A DNA stretch of 64,000 nt. Source: Amaranthus tricolor. Lineage: Eukaryota; Streptophyta; Magnoliopsida; Caryophyllales; Amaranthaceae. This document shows positions 25,201-35,612 of the stretch, one piece after another. The stretch covers positions 860,038 through 924,037 of the forward strand of contig NC_080053.1 in assembly GCF_026212465.1 (NCBI RefSeq), read 5' to 3'. Position 1 is the first letter of the stretch, and each line of letters begins with the position of its first letter. Both the position numbers and the translations under genes were made by a program. Under the pieces are notes generated by a model. The model saw only the letters and a list, made by a program, of their open reading frames with translations, was not told the DNA's origin and made no database searches.

Positions 25201-26850
25201 GTTTTGCATTCTGACCATGAGTCCCTCAAACATATCAGTGGGCAAAACAAACTTAGTACCAAACATGCTAGATGGGTTGAATTTATGCAAAGCTTTAACT
25301 TTGTTGCTAAGTATAAGGCTGGGAAAACTAACATTGTGGCAGATGCTCTAAGTAGGAGAGCACATTTACTAGCTATCTTGGATGCCAAAGTATTAGGTTT
25401 TGAGATGATTAAGGAACAGTACAAAACTGATCCAGACTTCAGTACTCTTTACCAGCAGTGCAGCCAACAACCACAAGGCCCATTTAGTATCCAACAGGGG
25501 TTTCTTTTCAAAGGGAACAGGCTGTGTATTCCTAGAACATCTTTAAGAACAGCCTTAGTAAGAGAGATACATGAGGGAAGCTTAGCAGGACACTTTGGTA
25601 TACAGAAAACCTTGGATATGTTAGCCAAACACTTTTATTGGCCAAAGATGTTGGGAACAGTAGGCAAGATTATTTTGAGGTGTGAGCCTTGTATCAAGGC
25701 AAAAATAACATTCCATAGAGGGGAATACAAACCCCTACCCATTGCACAAAGACCATGGGAACATGTGAGTATGGACTTTATAGTTGCCCTACCTAAAACA
25801 CAGAGGGGCAAAGATGCAGTCATGGTTGTGGTAGACAGGTTCTCCAAAATGAGCCATTTCATAGCATGTAATAAGGTGAATGATGCTAATCAAATAGCCA
25901 AGCTTTACTTTGCAGAAATTGTACGGCTGCATGGGGTCCCTAGAACTATAGTATCAGACAGGGATAGCAAGTTTTTAAGCTCTTTCTGGAGCACCCTTTG
26001 GAGACTGCTCAACACTAAGCTTCTGTACAGCACCTCTCATCACCCACAAACTGACGGGCAGACAGAGGATACCAACAAAACATTAGGGTCAATCCTTAGA
26101 ACTTTGGTAAAGAAAAATCTAAGAGATTGGGACCAGAAGCTGTGTCATGCAGAGTTCGCCTACAATATGAGTCCAAGCTGGGCAACTAAGATATCACCTT
26201 TTGAATGTGTGTATGGAATGAATCCTATAATACCTGTTTCACTAATTGATCTTCCTTCACATTGCAGACCACATGGGGATGCTAAGCAGCATGCTGAGGA
26301 CATGATGACAATCCATAGACAAACCCAAAAACACATTGAACAAGCTACTGCAAAGTACCAGCAAAAAGTTAACTCAAGCACGTCAGCTCCACATAAGTTC
26401 AAAATTGGAGACTGGGTATGGATTCACCTAAGAAAGGAACGGTTCCCAAGACAGAGGAAGAACAAATTAATGCCAAGAGCCGATGGACCATTCCAAATTA
26501 CTGAAAAATATGGAGACAATGCGTTCAAAGTAGACCTGCCTGATCGATATGGAGTCTCCCCCATATTCAACATAGGAGATTTACAGCCTTACTATGCTGA
26601 GTCTGAATTGGGGACAATTCGAGCTGAAGAAGGAGGGAATGAAACAAGTACGCCTTCTACATATGATCAGCACAAGAGTATTACTGGGAACAGTACAGAG
26701 GAACAGCGTGCTGAACCCAAAACAGTCCAAGATCAGGGAGTTGATACACAAGGAACAGGAACTGAGGAACAGCTACTGACTAATATGGATGTACATGGTC
26801 CAACCTCGAGAAAAGCATACATAGCTTTGCATATAAAAGAGGAAGGATAA
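22273..26850 (+). CDS. Element 2 gag-pol polyprotein (1,525 aa)
   Basis: One open frame encodes all proteins for retrotransposition. I start it at the ATG in gtaATGGACATGG because the upstream in-frame codons belong to the leader. Domains: gag core about residues 45-215; zinc knuckle CFKCHGHGHIKSEC 272-285; aspartic protease with D405-G-G; reverse transcriptase about 645-820 with YLDD 771-774; RNase H about 915-1027 with D919, E956, D981 and D1024; integrase zinc finger H1100, H1107, C1137, C1140; catalytic triad D1168, D1229, E1265 with 35 residues between the last two; C-terminal GPF module about 1390-1440. All catalytic residues are present. The last 70 residues are coded inside the 3' LTR and end in a HGPTSRK-containing tail. 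There is no frameshift between gag and pol, so the domains must be separated by proteolysis. Confidence 0.97.
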   Translation: MDMDERLETLTNIVQQLALTVANNMGNQGERPQQPLQNKRNNEDKTLKIDLPSFDGQSPDPEMYLDWEANLERYFDFRETTPEQQFKLAKIKLTKLAAIWLKGVQKQRRREDRERINTWEKLRKHLRRKYVPRNYRQQLYMKWGTLRQDHRTVADYIQEWERLSVVCDTNETEEMKVGKFIGGLREDLRKKLELTPNLTFSLACSNALTLEKYSKKKSSMGSTYNRPVRSYNPKNVVTPTPTVTQTNAPDRVPPLTNITKDKNPRDLKGVVCFKCHGHGHIKSECPNARAFTVQEWAEIKDIGRPRAMMVSRNGREELVWPSTSEKDPDGTYCVNDEGVLETFEGTKDSEEEGDREEVYPEPDLQNLLIRRNFHATPKTKPNDQRENIFQTKCKIKNKVCDLIIDGGSETNCVSKDLVQTLDLETKPHPHPYKLKWLDSKASGFVKKRCLIQFAIGSFKDKVLCDVLDMTACHVLLGRPWQHDRRTLHDGYTNVYTLKHEGKIKDLMPLPPHKTLPPQQLVGSDFTLPSQKAVGTSFPQRPVGNVSLINRKVSIKEIRREGLAFLLFSKEVTPESNQPDPRIANLLDQFADIFPVELPVGLPPLRGIEHQIDLMPGTALPNKPAYRTSPEETKELQRQIQELMDRGYVRESMSPCAVPTLLVPKKDGTWRMCVDSRSMNNITIKYRFPIPRIDDMLDELSGSQWFSKIDLRSGYHQIRMREGDEWKTAFKTKYGLYEWMVMPFGLTGAPSTFMRLMNEVLRPFLGRFIVVYLDDILVYSRSVEEHLDHLKQLFQTLREQRLFGKLEKCSFLLTEVYFLGFIVGRQGVQVDPSKIEAIKTWPVPTSITQVRSFHGLASFYRRFIKGFSTIMTPITDCTKGNTFKWTTEAQLAFEKIKKAMCNPPILRLPDFSKPFEVECDASNTGIGAVLIQEGRPVAYFSEKLNKSRMNYSAYDKEFYAMVRALEHWSHYLKGQPFVLHSDHESLKHISGQNKLSTKHARWVEFMQSFNFVAKYKAGKTNIVADALSRRAHLLAILDAKVLGFEMIKEQYKTDPDFSTLYQQCSQQPQGPFSIQQGFLFKGNRLCIPRTSLRTALVREIHEGSLAGHFGIQKTLDMLAKHFYWPKMLGTVGKIILRCEPCIKAKITFHRGEYKPLPIAQRPWEHVSMDFIVALPKTQRGKDAVMVVVDRFSKMSHFIACNKVNDANQIAKLYFAEIVRLHGVPRTIVSDRDSKFLSSFWSTLWRLLNTKLLYSTSHHPQTDGQTEDTNKTLGSILRTLVKKNLRDWDQKLCHAEFAYNMSPSWATKISPFECVYGMNPIIPVSLIDLPSHCRPHGDAKQHAEDMMTIHRQTQKHIEQATAKYQQKVNSSTSAPHKFKIGDWVWIHLRKERFPRQRKNKLMPRADGPFQITEKYGDNAFKVDLPDRYGVSPIFNIGDLQPYYAESELGTIRAEEGGNETSTPSTYDQHKSITGNSTEEQRAEPKTVQDQGVDTQGTGTEEQLLTNMDVHGPTSRKAYIALHIKEEG
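26626..26639 (+). promoter_or_regulatory. Element 2 polypurine tract
   Basis: GAAGAAGGAGGGAA, 14 purines directly before the 3' LTR start at 26640. It is the expected primer for plus-strand DNA synthesis. It lies inside the polyprotein coding frame (Glu-Glu-Gly-Gly-Asn). Confidence 0.9.
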
Positions 26851-27383
26851 GGAACAGCTAAATAAGGAACAGTTAGGTGTTCCCAAACCCTGACAGAAAG
26901 ATTAGCGCGTTTTTTATTAGTCTTCTGTTATAACCGTTAGGACTTAGGCGCCTTTTCTTGTTTTCTAGCCGTTAAAAGGAGAAAGCCAATTCTATAAATA
27001 AGGCCCTCCACCAGATTGTAAACATATCATGTATTCCTATTTTCAGATTTGATAATTCATATTCAGAGTTTCATTCAGAAAACAAGTGTTTGTTCCTGTT
27101 TGTTCTTCTTTTTCAGTTGAGAGTTTGAAAGCGTTCAAGCCTTTCACGGATTCATACTTCTCCAAGATTACGTTGATCTTTGTGAGAATTGTGAGGATTA
27201 AGGCCTTGTATTCCTTAGGGGAATCAGTGTCTTCTTCCAGGATAAGTAGTCTCCCAAGATTACTTAGAAATCGCCCTAAAACGACCCATTTTAATCGAGA
27301 TAACCTTTACTATTTGATTGTCTGATTGATGATCGAATAATCAAAGAAGTCATAAACAAATCTTCCGCTGCAAACTTGTTCCA
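26640..27383 (+). repeat. 3' LTR of element 2 (744 bp)
   Basis: Same length as the 5' LTR, with one noticed substitution (T at 26742 for C at 20978). The change is silent in the overlapping polyprotein frame (Val) and lies in a CpG of the 5' copy. The first 211 bp contain the end of the gag-pol gene and its TAA stop at 26848-26850. Confidence 0.96.
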
Positions 27384-27388
27384 ACGAT
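27384..27388. repeat. Target-site duplication ACGAT, right of element 2
   Basis: Second ACGAT copy, immediately after the TTCCA end of the 3' LTR, in the same 42-bp phase as the duplications of element 1. Confidence 0.96.
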
Positions 27389-30300
27389 GAAGAATGAATA
27401 TGGATCAATGATCATTAAAGAATGAACGATGAAGAATGAACAAGGATCAATGATCATTGAAGAATGAACGATGAAGAATGAACACGGATCAATGATCAAT
27501 GAACAATGAACGATGAAGAATGTACCAGGATCAATGAGCATTGAAGAATGAACGATTTAGAATGAACAAGAATCAATGATCATTGAAGATGGAACGATGA
27601 AGAATGAACAAGGATCAATGATCATTGAAGAATGAACGATGAAGAATGAATATGGATCAATGATCATTAAAGAATGAACGATGAAGAATGAACAAGGATC
27701 AATGATCATTGAAGAATGAACGATGAAGAATGAACAAGGATGAATGATCAATGAACAATGAACGATGAAGAATGAAGCAGGATCAATGAGCATTGAAGAA
27801 TGAACGATTTAGAATGAACAAGGATCAATGATCATTGAAGATGGAACGATGAAGAATGAACAAGGATCAATGATCATTAAAGAATGAACGATTTAGAATG
27901 AACAAGGATAATTTGTCATTGAAGAATGAACGATGAAGAATGAACAAGGATCAATGATCAATAATGAATGAACGATGAAGAATGAACAAGGATCAATGAT
28001 TAATGAACAATGAACGATGAAGAATGAACAAGGATCAATGAGCATTGAAGAATGAACGATGAAGAATGAACAAGGATCAATGATCAATGAACAATGAACG
28101 ATGAAGAATGAAACAGGATCAATGAGCATTGTAGAATGAACGATGAAGAATATACAAGGATCAATGATGAATAATGAATGAACGATGAAGGATGAACAAG
28201 GATCAATGATCATTGAAGAATGAACGATGAAGAATGAATATGGTTCAATGATCATTAAAGAATGAACGATGAAGAATGAACAAGGATCAATGATCATTGA
28301 AGAACGAACGATGAAGAATGAACAAGGATCAATGATCAATGAACAATGAACGATGAAGAATGAACCAGGATCAATGAGCATTGAAGAATAAACGATTTAG
28401 AATAAACAAGAATCAATGATCATTGAAGATGGAACGATGAAGAATGAACAAGGATCAATGATCATTGAAGAATGAACGATGAAGAATGAATATGTATCAA
28501 TGATCATTAAAGAATGAACGATGAAGAATGAACAAGGATCAATGATCATTGAAGAATGAACGATGAAGAATGAACAAGGATGAATGATCAATGAACAATG
28601 AACGATGAAGAATGAACCAGGATCAATGAGCATTGAAGAATGAACGATTTAGAATGAACAAGGATCAATGATCATTGAAGATGGAACGATGAAGAATGAA
28701 CAAGGATCAATGATCATTAAAGAATGAGCGATTTAGAATGAACAAGGATAATTTGTCATTGAAGAATGAACGATGAAGAATGAACAAGGATCAATGATCA
28801 ATAATGAATGAACGATGAAGAATGAACAAGGATCAATGATTAATGAACAATGAACGATGAAGAATGAACAAGGATCAATGAGCATTGAAGAATGAACGAT
28901 GAAGAATGAACAAGGATCAATGATCAATGAACAATGAACGATGAAGAATGAAACAGGATCAATGAGCATTGTAGAATGAACGATGAAGAATATACAAGGA
29001 TCAATGATGAATAATGAATAAACGATGAAGAATGAACAAGGATCAATGATCATTGAAGAATGAACGATGAAGAATGAATATTGTTCAATGATCATTAAAG
29101 AATGAATGATGAAGAATGAACAAGGATCAATGATCATTGAAGAATGAACGATGAAGAATGAACAAGGATCAATGATCAATGAACAATGAACGATGAAGAA
29201 TGAACCAGGATCAATGAGCATTGAAGAATGAACGATTTAGAATGAACAAGGATCAATGATCATTGAAGATGGAACGATGAAGAATGAACAAGGATCAATG
29301 ATCATTGAAGAATGAACGATGAAGAATGAATATGGATCAATGATCATTAAAGAATGAACGATGAAGAATGAACAAGGATCAATGATCATTGAAGAATGAA
29401 CGATGAAGAATGAACAAGGATCAATGATCAATGAACAATGAACGATGAAGAATGAACCAGGATCAATGAGCATTGAAGAATGAACGATTTAGAATGAACA
29501 AGGATCAATGATCATTGAAGATGGAACGATGAAGAATGAACAAGGATGAATGATTAATGAACAATAAACGATGAAGAATGAACAAGGATCAATGAGCATT
29601 GAAGAATGATTGATGAAGAATGAACAAGGATCAATGATCAATGAACAATGAAGGATGAAGAATGAACGAGGATCAATGAGCATTGTAGAATGAACGATGA
29701 AGAATGTACAAGGATCAATGATGAATAATGAATGAACGATGAAGAATGAACAAGGATCAATGATCATTGAAGAATGAACGATGAAGAATGAATATGGATC
29801 AATGATCATTAAAGAATGAACGATGAAGAATGAACAAGGATCAATGATCATTGAAGAATGAACGATGAAGAATGAACAATGATCAATGATCAATGAACAA
29901 TGAACGATGAAGAATGAACCAGGATCAATGAGCATTGAAGAATGAAGGATTTAGAATGAACAAGAATCAATGATCATTGAAGATGGAACGATGAAGAATG
30001 AACAAGGATCAATGATGATTGAAGAATGAACGATGAAGAATGAATATGGATCAATGATCATTAAAGAATGAACGATGAAGTATGAACAAGGATCAATGAT
30101 CATTGAAGAATGAACGATGAAGAATGAACAAGGATGAATGATCAATGAACAATGAACGATGAAGAATGAACCAGGATCAATGAGCATTAAAGAATGAACG
30201 ATTTAGAATGAACAAGGATCAATGATCAATGAACAATGAACGATGAAGAATGAACGAGGATCAATGAGCATTGTAGAATGAACGATGAAGAATGTACAAG

Positions 30301-31631
30301 GATCAATGATGAATAATGAATGAACGATGAAGAATGAACAAGGATCAATGATCATTGAAGAATGAACGATGAAGAATGAATATGGATCAATGATCATTAA
30401 AGAATGAACGATGAAGAATGAACAAGGATCAATGATCATTGAAGAATGAACGATGAAGAATGAACAAGGATCAATGATCAATGAACAATGAACGATGAAG
30501 AATGAACCAGGATCAAAGAGCATTGAAGAATGAACGATTTAGAATGAACAAGAATCAATGATCATTGAAGATGGAACGATGAAGAATGAACAAGGATCAA
30601 TGATTAATGAACAATAAACGATGAAGAATGAACAAGGATCAATGAGCATTGAAGAATGAATGATGAAGAATGAACAAGGATAATGATCAATGAACAATGA
30701 ACGATGAAGAATGAACGAGGATCAATGAGCATTGTAGAATGAACGATGAAGAGTGTACAAGGATCAATGATGAATAATGAATGAACGATGAAGAATGAAC
30801 AAGGATCAATGATCATTGAAGAATGAACGGTGAAGAATGAATATGGATCAATGATCATTAAAGAATGAACGATGATGAATGAACAAGGATCAATGATCAT
30901 TGAAGAATGAACGATGAAGAATGAACAAGGATGAATGATCAATGAACAATGAACGATGAAGAATGAACCAGGATCAATGAGCATTGAAGAATGAACGATT
31001 TAGAATGAACAAGGATCAATGATCATTGAAGATGGAACGATGAAGAATGAATAAGGATCAATGATCATTAAAGAATGAACGATTTAGAATGAACAAGGAT
31101 AATTGATCATTGAAGAATGAACGATGAAGAATGAACCAGGATCAATGAACTATAATGAATGAACGATGAAGAATGAACAAGGATCAATGATTAATGAACA
31201 ATGAACGATGAAGAATGAACAAGGATCAATGAGCATTGAAGAATGAACGATGAAGAATGAACAAGGATCAATGATCAATGAAGAATGAACGATGAAGAAT
31301 GAACAAGGATCAATGATCAATGAACAATGATCGATGAAGAACGAACCAGGATCAATGAGCATTGAAGAATGAACGATTTAGAATGAACAAGAATCAATGA
31401 TCATTGAAGATGGAACGATGAAGAATGAACAAGGATCAATGATCTTTGAAGAATGAACGATGAAGAATAAATATGGATCAATGATCATTAAAGAATGAAC
31501 GATGAAGAATGAACAAGGATCAATGATCATTGAAGAATGAACGATGAAGAATGAACAAGGATGAATGATCAATGAACAATGAACGATGAAGAATGAACCA
31601 GTATCAATGAGCATTGAAGAATGAACGATTT

Positions 31632-34600
31632 AGAATGAACAAGGATCAATGATCATTGAAGATGGAACGATGAAGAATGAATAAGGATCAATGATCATTA
31701 AAGAATGAACGATTTAGAATGAACAAGGATAATTTGTCATTGAAGAATGAACGATGAAGAATGAACAAGGATCAATGATTAATGAACAATGAACGATGAA
31801 GAATGAACAAGGATCAATGAGCATTGAAGAATGAATGATGAAGAATGAACAAGGATCAATGAGCAATGAACAATGAACGATGAAGAATGAACGAGGATCA
31901 ATGAGCATTGTAGAATGAACGATGAAGAATGTACAAGGATCAATGATGAATAATGAATGAACGATGAAAAATGAACAAGGATCAATGATCATTGAAGAAT
32001 GTACGGTGAAGAATGAATATGGATCAATGATCATTAAAGAATGAACGATGATGAATGAACAAGGATCAATGATCATTGAAGAATGAACGATGAAGAATGA
32101 ACAAGGATGAATGATCAATGAACAATGAACGATGAAGAATGAACCAGGATCAATGAGCATTGAAGAATGAACGATTTAGAATGAACAATGATCAATGATC
32201 ATTGAAGATGGAACGATGAAGAATGAACAAGGATCAATGATCATTAAAGAATGAACGATTTAGAATGAACAAGGATAATTGATCATTGAAGAATGAACGA
32301 TGAAGAATGAACAAGGATCAATGATCAATAATGAATGAACGATGAAGAATGAACAAGGATGAATGATTAATGAACAATGAACGATGAAGAATGAACAAGG
32401 ATCAAAGAGCATTGAAGAATGAACGATGAAGAATGAACAAGGATCAATGATCAATGAACAATGAACGATGAAGAATGAAACAGGATCAATGAGCATTGTA
32501 GAATGAACGATGAAGAATGTACAAGGATCAATGATGAATAATGAATGAACGATGAAGAATGAACAAGGATCAATGATCATTGAAGAATGAACGATGAAGA
32601 ATGAATATGGTTCAATGATCATTAAAGAATGAACGATGAAGAATGAACAAGGATCAATGATCATTGAAAAACGAACGATGAAGAATGAACAAGGATCAAT
32701 GATCAATGAACAATGAACGATGAAGAATGAACCAGGATCAATGAGCATTGAAGAATGAACGATTTAGAATGAACAAGAATCAATGATCATTGAAGATGGA
32801 ACGATGAAGAATGAACAAGGATCAATGATCATTGAAGAATGAACGATGATATGGATCAATGATCATTAAAGAATGAACGATGAAGAATGAACAAGGATCA
32901 ATGATCATTGAAGAATGAACGATGAAGAATGAACAAGGATGAATGATCAATGAACAATGAACGATGAAGAATGAACCAGGATCAATGAGCATTGAAGAAT
33001 GAACGATTTAGAATGAACAAGGATCAATGATCATTGAAGATTGAACGATGAAGAATGAACAAGGATCAATGATCATTAAAGAATGAGCGATTTAGAATGA
33101 ACAAGGATAATTTGTCATTGAAGAATGAACGATGAAGAATGAACAAGGATCAATGATCAATAATGAATGAACGATGAAGAATGAACAAGGATCAATGATT
33201 AATGAACAATGAACGATGAAGAATGAACAAGGATCAATGAGCATTGAAGAATGAACGATGAAGAATGAACAAGGATCAATGATCAATGAACAATGAACGA
33301 TGAAGAATGAAACAGGATCAATGAGCATTGTAGAATGAATGATGAAGAATATACAAGGATCAATGATGAATAATGAATGAACGATGAAGAATGAACAAGG
33401 ATCAATGATCATTGAAGAATGAACGATGAAGAATGAATATTGTTCAATGATCATTAAAGAATGAATGATGAAGAATGAACAAGGATCAATGATCATTGAA
33501 GAATGAACGATGAAGAATGAACAAGGATGAATGATCAATGAACAATGAACGATGAAGAATGAACCAGGATCAATGAGCATTGAAGAATGAACGATTTAGA
33601 ATGAACAAGGATCAATGATCATTGAAGATGGAACGATGAAGAATGAACAAGGATCAATGATCATTAAAGAATGAGCGATTTAGAATGAACAAGGATAATT
33701 TGTCATTGAAGAATGAACGATAAAGAATGAACAAGGATCAATGATCAATAATGAATGAACGATGAAGAATGAACAAGGATCAATGATTAATGAACAATGA
33801 ACGATGAAGAATGAACAAGGATCAATGAGCATTGAAGAATGAACGATGAAGAATGAACAAGGATCAATAATCAATGAACAATGAACGATGAAGAATGAAA
33901 CAGGATCAATGAGCATTGTAGAATGAACGATGAAGAATATACAAGGATCAATGATGAATAATGAATGAACGATGAAGAATGAAAAAGGATCAATGATCAT
34001 TGAAGAATGAACGATGAAGAATGAATATTGTTCAATGATCATTAAAGAATGAATGATGAAGAATGAACAAGGATCAATGATCATTGAAGAATCAACGATG
34101 AAGAATGAACAAGGATCAATGATCAATGAACAATGAACGATGAAGAATGAACCAGGATCAATGAGCATTGAAGAATGAACGATTTAGAATGAACAAGGAT
34201 CAATGATCATTGAAGATGGAACGATGAAGAATGAACAAGGATCAATGATTAATGAACAATAAACGATGAAGAATGAACAAGGATCAATGAGCATTGAAGA
34301 ATGAATGATGAAGAATGAACAAGGATAATGATCAATGAACAATGAACGATGAAGAATGAACGAGGATCAATGAGCATTGTAGAATGAACGATGAAGAGTG
34401 TACAAGGATCAATGATGAATAATGAATGAACGATGAAGAATGAACAAGGATCAATGATCATTGAAGAATGAACGGTGAAGAATGAATATGGATCAATGAT
34501 CATTAAAGAATGAACGATGATGAATGAACAAGGATCAATGATCATTGAAGAATGAACGATGAAGAATGAACAAGGATGAATGATCAATGAACAATGAACG

Positions 34601-35284
34601 ATGAAGAATGAACCAGGATCAATGAGCATTGAAGAATGAACGATTTAGAATGAACAAGGATCAATGATCATTGAAGATGGAACGATGAAGAATGAATAAG
34701 GATCAATGATCATTAAAGAATGAACGATTTAGAATGAACAAGGATAATTTATCATTGACGAATGAACGATGAAGAATGAACCAGGATCAATGAACAATAA
34801 TGAATGAACGATGAAGAATGAACAAGGATCAATGATTAATGAACAATGAACGATGAAGAATGAACAAGGATCAATGAGCATTGAAGAATGAACGATGAAG
34901 AATGAACAAGGATCAATGATCAATGAAGAATGAACGATGAAGAATGAACAAGGATCAATGATCAATGAACAATGAACGATGAAGAACGAACCAGGATCAA
35001 TGAGCGTTGAAGAATGAACGATTTAGAATGAACAAGAATCAATGATCATTGAAGATGGAACGATGAAGAATGAACAAGGATCAATGATCATTGATGAATG
35101 AACGATGAAGAATGAACAAGGATGAATGATCAATGAACAATGAACGATGAAGAATGAACCAGGATCAATGAGCATTGAAGAATGAACGATTTAGAATGAA
35201 CAAGGATGAATGATCATTGACGATGGAACGATGAAGAATGAACAAGGATCAATGATCTTTGAAGAATGAACGATGAAGAATGAA
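31632..35284 (+). repeat. Satellite segmental duplication, copy A (offset 3,981 bp)
   Basis: A 3,653-bp stretch that recurs at 35613-39265. The order of all unit variants is the same, including a 9-bp gap (gaacgatgatatggatc near 32846) and the rare gagtgtac variant. I noticed four base differences: 32860/36841, 32901/36882, 33722/37703 and 35006/38987. This means about 99.9% identity. Confidence 0.9.
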
Positions 35285-35612
35285 CGAGGATCAATGAGCA
35301 TTGTAGAATGAACGATGAAGAGTGTACAAGGATCAATGATGAATAATGAATGAACGATGAAGAATGAACAAGGATCAATGATCATTGAAGAATGAACGGT
35401 GAAGAATGAATATGGATCAATGATCATTAAAGAATGAACGATGATGAATGAACAAGGATCAATGATCATTGAAGAATGAACGATGAAGAATGAACAAGGA
35501 TGAATGATCAATGAACAATGAACGATGAAGAATGAACCAGGATCAATGAGCATTGAAGAATGAACGATTTAGAATGAACAAGGATGAATGATCATTGACG
35601 ATGGAACGATGA

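Larger units (their letters stand above)
20876..27383 (+). mobile_element. Element 2: complete Ty3/Gypsy LTR retrotransposon
   Basis: A 6,508-bp element with every structural part in place: 744-bp LTRs (20876-21619 and 26640-27383), initiator tRNA-Met primer site, a long leader, one uninterrupted gag-pol frame, a polypurine tract and ACGAT target duplications. The LTR pair differs at a single base that I can see (C at 20978, T at 26742). One change in 744 bp means the insertion is recent, on the order of 50,000 years if a grass-type rate of 1.3e-8 per site per year applies. The integrase has a GPF-type C-terminal module and no clear chromodomain, and its coding frame ends within the LTR. This resembles CRM-type chromoviruses, but lineage assignment needs a tree. 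Confidence 0.97.

Noticed and set aside
26400..26850. Chromodomain at the end of the element 2 integrase
   Set aside because: I see a GPF-type module and an acidic tail, but not the aromatic-cage pattern of a canonical chromodomain.
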